A stretch of 63,834 bases of DNA from Frigidibacter oleivorans (GTDB taxonomy: Bacteria > Pseudomonadota > Alphaproteobacteria > Rhodobacterales > Rhodobacteraceae). The notes beneath the pieces were generated by a model that was given only the letters and a program-made list of their open reading frames with translations, ran no database searches and was not told the origin of the DNA. The stretch is from the NCBI RefSeq assembly GCF_003993775.1, contig NZ_RJRZ01000020.1:1-63834 (forward strand). Direction: 5' to 3'. Made by a program: the position numbers and the translations under genes. Below are positions 35,647 through 45,253 of the stretch, one piece after another; the first letter of the stretch is position 1, and each line of letters opens with the position of its first letter.

Positions 35647-36861
35647 ATGCAGACAACTTCCCTTCCTCAGGCCGCCGGACCCGCAACGGTGGCAAAGACG
35701 CCGGCCCCGGACCCGCGGGTGCAGACCACGCTTTGCCATGCCGGCCGCCACCCCGAGGACCACAGCGGCGCCGTCAATGTGCCGGTCTTCCATGCCTCGA
35801 CCATCCTGTTCCCCACGCTGGAACAGCTGGACGCGAAGGGCGACGCGCCGGTCCGCTACGGACGGCGCGGCACGCCCACCAGCCACGCGCTGGAAGACGC
35901 CGTCTCGGCGCTGGAAGGCGCAGAGGGCACCGTGCTGACGCCCTCGGGCGTGATGGCGATCACCGTGACGCTGCTGGCCCATGCCCGGCCCGGCGCGCAT
36001 TTCCTGATCCCGGACAATGCCTACGGGCCCTGCCGCCATACCTGCCACGAAATCCTGAAGCCGATGGGGGTGGACTACACCTTCTACGATCCGCGGATCG
36101 GCGCCGGCATCGCCGGGCTTCTGCGCGAGGAGACGGCGCTGATCTGGATCGAGGCGCCGGGGTCGCAGACCTTCGAGATGCCGGACATCCGCGCCATCGT
36201 CGAAGCGGCCCGCGCCCGTGGCATTCCCACGGCGCTGGACAATACCTGGTCGGGCGGGTTCTTCCTGCGTCCGCTGTCCCTGGGCGTGACCTATTCGGTG
36301 CAGGCCGGGACCAAGTACCTGTCCGGCCATTCCGACGTGATGTCCGGCATGATCGCCTGCGGTGCGGGCGCACATGAACGGATGAAGGCCTTTGCCGCCC
36401 GGCTTGGCGTCTGCGTCGGCCCCGATGACGCCTATCTTGTCCTGCGCGGCATGCGGACGCTGGCCGTGCGCATGCGGCAGCACCACGAGGCGGCGCTGCA
36501 GGTGGCCGCCTGGCTGGAGACGCGGCCCGAGGTGTTGCGCGTCATGCATCCCGGCCTGCCGTCCGATCCGGGTCATGCGCTGTGGTCGCGCGATTTCAGC
36601 GGCGCCTCAGGACTGTTCGGCTTCGTGCTGGCCCCCGTGCCCCGCCCCCGGCTGGCGCGGATGATGGACGGCCTGCGGTTCTACGGCATGGGGTCCAGCT
36701 GGGGCGGGTTCGAAAGCCTGCTGATCCCCACCGACCCGGCGAAGCTGCGCAGCACGACCAGCTGGAACCCCGGCGGCCAGTCGATGCGGATTCACGTCGG
36801 TCTGGAGGACCCGGCGGATCTGATCGAGGATCTGGCGGCCGGTCTGGCCCGTCTCGCATGA
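35647..36861 (+). CDS. Cystathionine beta-lyase-like C-S lyase, copy 1
   Basis: A 404-aa PLP enzyme of the Cys/Met metabolism family, closest in pattern to alphaproteobacterial MetC. The PLP lysine is predicted as Lys223 in QAGTKYLSGHSD. YGRRGTPTS, the DNTWSGGFF Asp and the C-terminal GMGSSWGGFESL and RIHVGLEDP are intact. Family reaction: beta-elimination of cystathionine or other S-substituted cysteines, giving pyruvate, ammonia and a thiol. It lies 48 bp after the importer ATPase and before hyuAB, so it may cleave an imported S-substituted amino acid. It has a 20-residue extension before the conserved start. A clear paralogue lies at 48,821-49,987. Confidence 0.9.
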   Translation: MQTTSLPQAAGPATVAKTPAPDPRVQTTLCHAGRHPEDHSGAVNVPVFHASTILFPTLEQLDAKGDAPVRYGRRGTPTSHALEDAVSALEGAEGTVLTPSGVMAITVTLLAHARPGAHFLIPDNAYGPCRHTCHEILKPMGVDYTFYDPRIGAGIAGLLREETALIWIEAPGSQTFEMPDIRAIVEAARARGIPTALDNTWSGGFFLRPLSLGVTYSVQAGTKYLSGHSDVMSGMIACGAGAHERMKAFAARLGVCVGPDDAYLVLRGMRTLAVRMRQHHEAALQVAAWLETRPEVLRVMHPGLPSDPGHALWSRDFSGASGLFGFVLAPVPRPRLARMMDGLRFYGMGSSWGGFESLLIPTDPAKLRSTTSWNPGGQSMRIHVGLEDPADLIEDLAAGLARLA

Positions 36862-37034
36862 CCATTGTCCCGCATGACCCGTCCGGCGCCATGGACCGGG
36901 CCGAAGGCCGCATATCGCGCCGGCCGGACCGGACGCCGAAACCTTCATCCGCGGCCGCAGGCAGCCTTCCGGGTCCGCCCCATCCTTCGGCCACAGCCGG
37001 CGTCCCGGCCCGTCAACCCTGAAAGGACCGACCC

Positions 37035-39149
37035 TTGACCGATCATCCCGCACGTCTTGCCGTGGACATAGGCGGCACGTTCACCGACATCGTTCTGGAA
37101 CTGGCGCCCGGCGAGTTCCTGTCCGGCAAGTACCTGACCACCCACGCCCAGCCGGAGCAGGCGGTTCTGGACGGCACCCGGGACCTGATCGCCAAGAGCG
37201 GCCTCGACCCCGACCGGATCGGACTGGTGGTGCACGGCACGACGCTGGCCACCAATGCCCTGATCGAGCGGAAGGGGGCAAAGGTCGCCCTGATCACCAC
37301 CAGGGGGTTCCGGGACTCGCTGGAAATGGCCTACGAGCACAGGTTCGAGGTCTCGGACCTGTATATGGAACGCCCCGCCCCGCTGGTGCCGCGCTGGCTG
37401 CGGCTGGAGGTGGACGAACGGCTTGCGGCGGACGGATCGGTCCTGCGCCCCTTCGATCCCGACAGCCTGCTGGCCCTGATCCCGCAGCTGCGCGACGAGC
37501 AGGTCGAGGCCATCGCCGTCTGCTTCCTGCATTCCTATGTCGACGGCCGGCATGAGCAGATGGCGGCCGAGATCCTGCGCCAGGAACTGCCCGGGGTCCG
37601 CATCACCCTGTCGCACGAGATCTGCCCCGAAATCCGCGAATACGAACGCGGCTCCACCACCTGCGCCAATGCCTATGTGCAACCGGTGATGGAAAGCTAT
37701 CTCCGGCGGCTGAAACAGGGCATGGCCGATCTGGGAATCCGCAGCGAGATCATGCTGATGATGTCTTCCGGGGGGCTGTGCAACCTGGACATTGCCTGCG
37801 CCCAGCCGATCAAGCTGGTGGAATCCGGCCCCGCGGGCGGGGCCGTCTTGGCGGCCAGCATTGCCGAAGAACTGAAGATCGAGAAGGCGATTGCCTTCGA
37901 CATGGGCGGCACCACGGCCAAGCTGGTGCTGATCGACAACGCCACCCCGCAGCAAAGCCGCAACCTCGAGGTGGCCCGCGCCTATCGCTTCCTGCGCGGC
38001 TCGGGCATGCCGCTGCGCGTGCCGGTGATCGACCTTGTGGAGATCGGCGCAGGGGGCGGCTCGCTCGCCTCGATCGACACGCTGGGCCGGGTGGCCGTCG
38101 GACCCGAAAGCGCGGGGTCCGAACCCGGCCCCGCGGCCTATGCCCGGGGCGGCACCCGCCCCGCCGTCACCGATGCGGACCTGATCCTTGGCAAGATCGA
38201 CCCCGTGGGCTTCGCGGGCGGCAGCATCACGCTGGACCTGAGCTTGTCCGCCCGGGCGCTGGACACGCATGTGGGCGGGCCGGCGGGCATGGACACCCGC
38301 ACCGCCGCCATCGCGGTGGTCGAGGCGGTGGACGAGAACATGGCCAACGCGGCGCGGGTGCACGCCACCGACAACGGCGCCCAGCTGGAAGGCCGCACGA
38401 TGATCGCCTTTGGCGGCGCCGCCCCGATGCATGCGGCGCGCATCGCGCAAAAGCTGTCGATCTCGCGCATCGTCGTGCCGAAGGGGGCCGGGGTCGGTTC
38501 GGCGCACGGTTTCCTGCTGGCGCCCGTCTCCTACGAGGCCGTGCGCACGCGGCTGATCCCGCTGGACGCGCTGGAGGCCCCGCAGATGGACAGCATCGTG
38601 GCCGCCATGCGGGCCGAGGCCACGGCGATCGTGGAACTGGGCCTGCCCGCCGGCGCGCCGCTGACCGAGATCATCTCGGTCTACATGCGCTATCGCGGTC
38701 AGGGGCACGAGATCATGGTCACGCTGGACCGCATGCCCCCGGCCGATGCCCTGCGGCAGACGCTGCTGGATCTGTTCGAACAGGAATACCGCAGCCACTT
38801 TGGCCGGGTCATCCCGGGCATGGAGGTGGAATGCCTGACGTGGAAACTGGCGCTGTCCGGTCCGCGGAGCGGCAGCGCAGCGACCCGGGCCACCCCCTCC
38901 GGCAGCACCCGTCCCACGCCGCGCAAACAGCAGGTCCTGGTCGATCTGCAGACGATGAAGGACAGCACCGCCAACGTCTACCAGCGCACCGACCTGCGCG
39001 CGGGAGAGGTGGTGACCGGGCCCGCGATCATTACCGAGGATGAAACCAACACCATGATCCCCGAGGGCTTTTCCGCGCATCTCACGCCGTCCGGGCATCT
39101 GGTGCTGGACGCCCTTAAGGCCCAGGCCAGCCAAGGAGAAGCCGCATGA
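37035..39149 (+). CDS. Hydantoinase/oxoprolinase family subunit A (HyuA-like)
   Basis: A 704-aa ATP-dependent amidohydrolase subunit (N-methylhydantoinase/5-oxoprolinase/acetone-carboxylase superfamily). Both actin-like ATP motifs are present: DIGGTFTDIV (about 10-19) and DMGGTTAK (289-296), plus GAGGGSLAS. Known relatives open five-membered lactam rings (hydantoin, 5-oxoproline) at the cost of ATP with a HyuB partner. The substrate cannot be decided here. The start is a TTG at 37035, with GAAAGGA 7 nt upstream; no ATG gives the conserved N-terminus. The stop overlaps hyuB by 4 bp. A 173-bp gap without a recognised feature separates it from the C-S lyase gene. Confidence 0.92.
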   Translation: MTDHPARLAVDIGGTFTDIVLELAPGEFLSGKYLTTHAQPEQAVLDGTRDLIAKSGLDPDRIGLVVHGTTLATNALIERKGAKVALITTRGFRDSLEMAYEHRFEVSDLYMERPAPLVPRWLRLEVDERLAADGSVLRPFDPDSLLALIPQLRDEQVEAIAVCFLHSYVDGRHEQMAAEILRQELPGVRITLSHEICPEIREYERGSTTCANAYVQPVMESYLRRLKQGMADLGIRSEIMLMMSSGGLCNLDIACAQPIKLVESGPAGGAVLAASIAEELKIEKAIAFDMGGTTAKLVLIDNATPQQSRNLEVARAYRFLRGSGMPLRVPVIDLVEIGAGGGSLASIDTLGRVAVGPESAGSEPGPAAYARGGTRPAVTDADLILGKIDPVGFAGGSITLDLSLSARALDTHVGGPAGMDTRTAAIAVVEAVDENMANAARVHATDNGAQLEGRTMIAFGGAAPMHAARIAQKLSISRIVVPKGAGVGSAHGFLLAPVSYEAVRTRLIPLDALEAPQMDSIVAAMRAEATAIVELGLPAGAPLTEIISVYMRYRGQGHEIMVTLDRMPPADALRQTLLDLFEQEYRSHFGRVIPGMEVECLTWKLALSGPRSGSAATRATPSGSTRPTPRKQQVLVDLQTMKDSTANVYQRTDLRAGEVVTGPAIITEDETNTMIPEGFSAHLTPSGHLVLDALKAQASQGEAA

Positions 39150-40798
39150 CCGCGCCTGTCGATCCCATTCAACTGCAGGTCATCTGGAGCCGGCTGATTT
39201 CGGCGGTGGAAGAACAGGCGCGCAGCCTGATCCGCGCCGGATTCTCCACCTCGACGCGCGAGGCGGGCGATGTGTCGGCCGGGGTCTTCAACACCCGGGG
39301 CGAGATGATCGCCCAGGCCGTCACCGGAACGCCGGGCCACATCAACTCGATGGCCCGGTCGGTCCGGCATTTTCTGGACGTGTTCCCGATGGCCACGGCG
39401 CAGCCGGGCGACGTCTACATCACCAATGACCCGTGGAAGGCCACCGGCCACCTGTCCGACCTGTCGGTCGTCACACCCGTCTTCCGCGGCGGCCGGGCCG
39501 TGGCGCTGTTCGCCTGCACCACCCATGTCGTCGATATCGGCGGCAACGGCCCGTCGCCGGAATCGCGCGATGTCTATGGCGAGGGGCTGTTCATCCCGAT
39601 CATGAAGATCGCCGACCGCGGCGTGATGAACGAGAGCCTGCTGCAGATCGTGCGGGCCAATGTCAAGGAACCCGTGCAGGTCGAGGGCGACATCTTCGCG
39701 CTGGTCGCCTGCAACGAGATCGGCGGCAAGCGCCTGCTGGCCATCATGGACGAATGCGGGCTCGACGAGATCGACACCGTCGGCGACGAGATCTTCGCCC
39801 GCTCGCGCAAGGCGATGATGGAAGAGATCGCCAGACTGCCGCGCGGCACCTGGCACAACAAGATGACGATCGACGGGTTCGAATCCCCCATCGACCTGTG
39901 CGCGGCGCTGACGGTGGATGACACCGGCATCCATATCGACATGGAAGGCACCTCGGAACCGTCGCGCTACGGCATCAACTGCCCGATGTGCTACACCGAG
40001 GCCTATGCCTCGTTCGGGGTGAAATGCCTGGTCGCGCCGCAGTTGCCGAACAATGCCGCGACCATGGCCTGCATCACCGTGTCGGCGCCCGAGAACTGCA
40101 TCGCAAACGCCCAGTTTCCGCGACCGGTCGTCGCGCGATCCACCATCGGGATGTTCCTGCCCGATCTGGTCTTCGGCTGTTTCGAACAGGCGCTGGAAGA
40201 CCGGGTTCCGGCGGAAAGCACCGGCACACTGTGGAACATCCGCCTGGGCCAGCAGCCCGACGGCACCCATCCGGGATTCATGGTCACCACCTTCCACAGC
40301 GGCGGCACCGGCGCACGGCCGTTCCTCGACGGGCTGTCGGCGACGCCCTTTCCCTCTGGAATCCGCAACGTGCCGGTCGAGGTGACCGAGGCCATCACCT
40401 CGCTGGTGATCTGGCGCAAGGAGTTCCGCCCGGATTCCGGCGGCGCCGGGCGGCAGCGCGGCGGGCTGGGCCAGACGATGGAGATCGGCAACCGCGCCGA
40501 CGTGCCGCTGGCCTTCTTTGCCCGTTACGAGCGGGTCGAGAACCCGGCCAAGGGGCGGCAGGGCGGCAGCCCGGGCCAGCCCGGCCGCGTCAGCCTGGGC
40601 TCGGGCACGGCGCTGCGCGCCAAGGGGCTCCAATCCATTCCCGTGGGCGATACGGTGGTGATCGAAATGCCGGGCGGCGGCGGGTATGGCCGCCCCGAGG
40701 ACCGGCCGGCCGAGGCGCTGGCGTATGACATCCGCTGTGGCTATGTCACCCCCGAGGGCGCCGCCGGCGACTACGGCCGGACGCCGGCCGAGGACTAG
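39146..40798 (+). CDS. Hydantoinase/oxoprolinase family subunit B (HyuB-like)
   Basis: A 550-aa partner of the preceding HyuA-like protein. It carries the HyuB features FSTSTREAGDVSAGVFNTRGEM (about 33-54, read in two parts), TNDPWKATGHLSDLSVVTPVF and the C-terminal Gly-rich GGAGRQRGGLGQ and GGGGYGRPEDR. HyuA and HyuB form one enzyme; both are needed. The ATG overlaps the hyuA stop (ATGA). The first MmgE/PrpD gene begins 8 bp after its stop. Length and motifs are complete. Confidence 0.92.
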   Translation: MTAPVDPIQLQVIWSRLISAVEEQARSLIRAGFSTSTREAGDVSAGVFNTRGEMIAQAVTGTPGHINSMARSVRHFLDVFPMATAQPGDVYITNDPWKATGHLSDLSVVTPVFRGGRAVALFACTTHVVDIGGNGPSPESRDVYGEGLFIPIMKIADRGVMNESLLQIVRANVKEPVQVEGDIFALVACNEIGGKRLLAIMDECGLDEIDTVGDEIFARSRKAMMEEIARLPRGTWHNKMTIDGFESPIDLCAALTVDDTGIHIDMEGTSEPSRYGINCPMCYTEAYASFGVKCLVAPQLPNNAATMACITVSAPENCIANAQFPRPVVARSTIGMFLPDLVFGCFEQALEDRVPAESTGTLWNIRLGQQPDGTHPGFMVTTFHSGGTGARPFLDGLSATPFPSGIRNVPVEVTEAITSLVIWRKEFRPDSGGAGRQRGGLGQTMEIGNRADVPLAFFARYERVENPAKGRQGGSPGQPGRVSLGSGTALRAKGLQSIPVGDTVVIEMPGGGGYGRPEDRPAEALAYDIRCGYVTPEGAAGDYGRTPAED

Positions 40799-40806
40799 GC
40801 CGCCGC

Positions 40807-42180
40807 ATGCCGGACAGCCCCGTCCCCCTGACCCTCGATCTGGCGCGGGCGCTGGCCCGGTCCTGCGCCTCCGGCCTGCCGGAACCGGTTGCCGGGCGCG
40901 CCCGGATCGCCTTTCTGGATACGCTGGCCGTGATCGCGGCCGGACTGCACGATCCGGCCGTCCGCGCGCTGGCGGCAACGCTGGACAGCCGCACCGCGCG
41001 GGATCGGGCGCTTGTTCTGGGCACCGCCGCCCATGCGCTGGACTACGATGACGTGGCTTTCGGCGGCCATGTCAGCGCGGTGATCGTTCCGGCCATTCTG
41101 GCGCTGCTGCCGGATCTGCCGGAAGACACGCCCTCGGCCGCAGTGCTTTTGGCCTATGCCGCGGGCTTCGAGGCCTGGGCCGAGGTGGCGTCGAGGGAAA
41201 CCACGCTCTACCACGCCAAGGGGGGCCATCCCACCGGGCTTCTGGGTCCCATCGGCGCGGCGGCGGCGGCGGCCAGCCTGTTGCGGCTGCCGCCGGAGGC
41301 CCAGGCCCATGCGCTCGGAATCGCGGCCTCGCTCGGGGCCGGGCTGACGGTCAGTTTCGGCACGATGACAAAGCCGTTCCACGCCGGCCGCGCGGCCGAA
41401 GCCGGGGTCCTCGCCGCGCGTCTGGCCCGCAACGGCATGACGGCGGCCCCGGATGCGCTGGAGGCGGCCAACGGCTTTCTTCGGGTCCATTCGCCCAAAG
41501 GCGACGTCGACCTGACGCGGCCGGTGTCTCTGCAGGGCGGATCGTTCCGGCTGGACAGCGTCGCGCCCAGCGTGAAGCGGTATCCCGTCTGCTATGCCGC
41601 CCACCGGGCCGTCGATGCCGCCCTGTCTCTGCATGACGCAGGCGGCTTTGACGCCGCTGGTCTGGAACGGATCGAGGTCCTGATCAGCCCGCGCCATTCC
41701 GGCACGCTGCGCTATCCGATGCCCCAGTCGGTGACCGAGGCCCGCTTCAGCCTTGAATTCGCCGTCTGCACGGCGCTGCTGACCGGCCAGGTCGGGCTGC
41801 GGCAACTGACCGGAGACTGGCTCATCGACCCCCGGCTGCGCCGGTTGATGGCGCTGTGCCGGCGCCAGCTGTCCGCCCAGCCCGACCCCGCGCTGGAAGG
41901 CTTTGCCGCCTTCGATCAGGTGACGGTTTACCCACCCGGCGCGCCCCCGGTCCACAGCCCGCCCGTCACCCGCGCGCTTGGCCATACCGACCGGCCGATG
42001 AGCCCCGCCGGGATCGAGGCCAAGCTGACCGATTGCTTCAGTCTGGCCCGCGGCCTGCCGCCTGCCGCCACGGTGCGCGATGTGATCGCGGATCTGGGCG
42101 CGCCCGAGGGCAACACCGCCGCGCTGGCCGATCTCGCACGAAACCTCTTCACGACGGCGCTGGCGTCCCCGCCGCGCTGA
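40807..42180 (+). CDS. MmgE/PrpD family protein, copy 1
   Basis: A 457-aa member of the family that includes 2-methylcitrate dehydratase PrpD, cis-aconitate decarboxylase and iminodisuccinate epimerase. Visible landmarks are an N-terminal all-helical domain with RIAFLDTLAVIAAG, HALDYDDVAFGGHVSA (about 78-93), GGHPTG, and KRYPVCYAAHRAVDA (about 259-273). The C-terminal small domain is complete. The reaction is unknown; the family acts on polycarboxylates or related acids. It is tightly linked to hyuB (8 bp) and followed by a second, clearly different member, so the two may act in sequence or as a heteromer. Confidence 0.85.
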   Translation: MPDSPVPLTLDLARALARSCASGLPEPVAGRARIAFLDTLAVIAAGLHDPAVRALAATLDSRTARDRALVLGTAAHALDYDDVAFGGHVSAVIVPAILALLPDLPEDTPSAAVLLAYAAGFEAWAEVASRETTLYHAKGGHPTGLLGPIGAAAAAASLLRLPPEAQAHALGIAASLGAGLTVSFGTMTKPFHAGRAAEAGVLAARLARNGMTAAPDALEAANGFLRVHSPKGDVDLTRPVSLQGGSFRLDSVAPSVKRYPVCYAAHRAVDAALSLHDAGGFDAAGLERIEVLISPRHSGTLRYPMPQSVTEARFSLEFAVCTALLTGQVGLRQLTGDWLIDPRLRRLMALCRRQLSAQPDPALEGFAAFDQVTVYPPGAPPVHSPPVTRALGHTDRPMSPAGIEAKLTDCFSLARGLPPAATVRDVIADLGAPEGNTAALADLARNLFTTALASPPR

Positions 42181-42228
42181 GCCTGCCCGCGCCTTCGCGC
42201 GGAACGTCCCACAAAAGGAAACATCCCC

Positions 42229-43581
42229 ATGTCACGCACGACGCAGCTGGTCGAATTCGTCCTCGACAGCAGCTATGAACAGCTGGATCCCGCGGTCATC
42301 GTCCTGGCCAAGAAGCACTTCCTGGACTGCGTCGGCTCTGCCCTGGCCGAAGCCGCGCATCCGCGGTCGCGGATCGTGCAGAACTACCTCGGACGGGTGG
42401 GCGCCGACGGCCCGTGCCGTGTCATCGGTTACGGGCGCAAGGCCACCATCGACAACGCGGCCTTCGCCAATGGCGTTCTGGCCCATACCATCAGCTTCGA
42501 TGACAGCGGCCCGTCGCATCCCTCGGTGACCATCGTGCCGCCCCTGCTGGCCATGGGCGAGATGTATCGTCTGGACGGCAAGGCGATCCTGACCGCGCAG
42601 GTTCTGGCCTATGACGTGTTCCAGCGGCTGAATGCCGTGACCGAGGATGCATGGGAAATGCGCAAGCGGGGCTGGCATCCGACCGGCTTCTTCGGGGCCG
42701 TCGCGTCGGCCATCCTGTCGGCAAAGCTGATGAAGCTGACGCTGGATGAAAGCGTGAACGCCATCGCCATTGCGGCCACGATGGGGGGCGGGCTCAGCCA
42801 GAACATCGGCAGCATGGGTATGGGGCTGCATGCCGGCAACGCCAGCCGGAACGGCATCATCGCGGCGCATCTGTCGAAAGAGGGGTTCCGGGCCGACGCC
42901 GATCCGCTGGAAGGGCGGTTCGGCCTGATGGACGCCCTGTGCGGGCCCGGCACCTATGAGACACATGCCCTGACCGACGGTCTGGGCACGCCGTTCCGGC
43001 TGCTGGAGCCGGGGATCACCATCAAGCCCTATCCCAACTGCTGGGCCCATCACAAGGTTCTGGACTCGGTCCTTCACCTCCGGATGACCCACGATATCCG
43101 GGCCGATCAGGTGGCCCGCGTCGAGGTCGACCTTCAATCGGACAAGCCGACCTATCGCTATCTCGCCCCCAAGACCGATCTGGAGGCGCGCTACAGCCTG
43201 GGTTACGGCATCGCGCTTTGCCTGCTGGACGGCACGCTGGGGCTGGACCAGTTCGCCGATGACCGGATCGGCGACGCCCGCACGACCGACATGCTGGCAC
43301 GCATCCACCACGTGCCGCAGGCCCCGGGGCCGGCGCAGAACGAGGTGGCGATCGTGCTGAACGACGGGCGCCGCCTGACCCACCGGGTCGAATATTCCAA
43401 GGGCCATCCCCGCTTCAACCCGATGTCGGACGAGGAGGTGCAGGCGAAGTTCACCGGCTGCGCGACGCGCCTTCTGCCCGAGGCGCAGGCCGCCCGCGCC
43501 GCAAGCCTGATCAACGACCTGGAAGAGGTTTCCGATCTGGCATTGGTGATGGATGCCCTTGTGATGCCCTCAGCGACGTAG
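42229..43581 (+). CDS. MmgE/PrpD family protein, copy 2
   Basis: A 450-aa family member with KHFLDCVGSALAEAAHP near the N-terminus, ANGVLAHTISFDDSGPSHPS (about 84-103), GWHPTGFFGAVASA and KPYPNCWAHHKVLDS (about 266-280). It differs strongly from copy 1 in sequence, so the pair did not arise by recent duplication. AAGGAAA lies 9 nt upstream of the ATG. It is the last plus-strand gene of the run beginning with the peptide transporter; a strong hairpin follows. The substrate is unknown. Confidence 0.87.
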   Translation: MSRTTQLVEFVLDSSYEQLDPAVIVLAKKHFLDCVGSALAEAAHPRSRIVQNYLGRVGADGPCRVIGYGRKATIDNAAFANGVLAHTISFDDSGPSHPSVTIVPPLLAMGEMYRLDGKAILTAQVLAYDVFQRLNAVTEDAWEMRKRGWHPTGFFGAVASAILSAKLMKLTLDESVNAIAIAATMGGGLSQNIGSMGMGLHAGNASRNGIIAAHLSKEGFRADADPLEGRFGLMDALCGPGTYETHALTDGLGTPFRLLEPGITIKPYPNCWAHHKVLDSVLHLRMTHDIRADQVARVEVDLQSDKPTYRYLAPKTDLEARYSLGYGIALCLLDGTLGLDQFADDRIGDARTTDMLARIHHVPQAPGPAQNEVAIVLNDGRRLTHRVEYSKGHPRFNPMSDEEVQAKFTGCATRLLPEAQAARAASLINDLEEVSDLALVMDALVMPSAT

Positions 43582-43585
43582 GGGC

Positions 43586-43619
43586 AAAAATTCCGGGGTC
43601 GCCGGCGCGGCGACCCCGG
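43586..43619 (-). terminator. Strong terminator between mmgE copy 2 and the glutathione transferase gene
   Basis: CCGGGGTCGCC, a 5-nt loop and GGCGACCCCGG form a perfect 11-bp stem (43593-43619). On the minus strand it is followed by AATTTTTG (43586-43592), making a rho-independent terminator for the minus-strand aap-gst transcript. It may also stop plus-strand transcripts less efficiently. Confidence 0.85.
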
Positions 43620-43701
43620 CTGAACCTGCGTCGAAAGCGCCGCCCCCGAACCGGATGCGCGGCGCCGGCCGCGCCATCCCACACAGCCGGGCAGGCCGGG
43701 A

Positions 43702-44301
43702 TCAGGCCAGCGCGTCGCGGATGTGGCGCCGGTAGCCGTCATTCGTTTCCAGCCGATCACGATATGCCGCCAGCGCGGGCAGCGGCATGGCGCTTTCGGG
43801 CAGCCGGAACCAGCGGCATACCGAGGGCGACAGCGCAATGTCGGCGACCGACAGCGTCTCGCCCGCCAGATAGGGCTGCCCGGCCAGCGCGTGATCGAGG
43901 ACTTGCACCCCCCGGATGACCGCGGCCAGATCCGCCTCCGTCTCTGCCTTGCCCGCGGCGCGCGCCTTGCGGAGCCGGGTCAGCGGCGGGGTCAGCGAAA
44001 TGGCCGACCAGTCCATCCAGCGGTCGCCCCCGCTGCGGCCGGCCGCATCCTCGGGCCAGAGGGCATTCGGCGCGCGGCCGGCAAGATAGCGCAGCACGGC
44101 ATTCGATTCCCAGACGATGGTGTCGCCGTCCCGGACCACGGGAACCTTGCCGAAGGGGTTCATCGCCAGAAACGCCGCGGTGTCGGTGGCGCCGAAGCCG
44201 GTCCCGGTCGGCACCAGCTCGTAGCGTTCCCCCAGCTCGTCCAGCAGCCAGAACACCTTGGCGCTGTTCGAGGAATTGTGTCGTCCGTAGACCGTCAGCA
44301 T
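43702..44301 (-). CDS. Glutathione S-transferase family protein
   Basis: A 199-aa GST. The N-terminal thioredoxin-like domain (about 1-78) has MLTVYGRHNSSNSAKV with the likely catalytic Ser/Asn, MNPFGKVPVV with the cis-Pro, and the glutathione gamma-glutamate site WESNAVLRYL. The C-terminal helical domain has AGETLSVADIAL with the N-capping box Asp. The ATG at 44301 is fixed by the conserved start. It lies 165 bp after aapP on the same strand and before the shared terminator, so it is probably the last gene of the aap operon. Role in conjugation or thiol-dependent cleavage of a substrate is inferred. Confidence 0.9.
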   Translation of the reverse strand: MLTVYGRHNSSNSAKVFWLLDELGERYELVPTGTGFGATDTAAFLAMNPFGKVPVVRDGDTIVWESNAVLRYLAGRAPNALWPEDAAGRSGGDRWMDWSAISLTPPLTRLRKARAAGKAETEADLAAVIRGVQVLDHALAGQPYLAGETLSVADIALSPSVCRWFRLPESAMPLPALAAYRDRLETNDGYRRHIRDALA

Positions 44302-44466
44302 CGCATCATGCTCCGTTTTCCGCCGGTTGTGCCATTCGCGGGGCCACCGGCGTTTCCGGCCCCGGACGCAGGAACGCGTCGTAGATCCCGGCCGCCGCCT
44401 CGCCCGGCCGGGCCCCGGCACAGTCGCGGGTCCGGCAGTGGCCCGCCGCGACGCGCCGGCAGGCGG

Positions 44467-45234
<768 letters not shown>

Positions 45235-45253
45235 GGTGATCTCCGGAAGGGGC

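Noticed and set aside
33583-36576. A 997-codon minus-strand frame over the importer ATPase and C-S lyase
   Set aside because: Antisense to well-supported ABC and PLP genes, with no family features.
43593-43619. A plus-strand rho-independent terminator for the second MmgE/PrpD gene
   Set aside because: No T-run follows on the plus strand; the T-run lies on the minus-strand side, so it is assigned to the aap-gst transcript.
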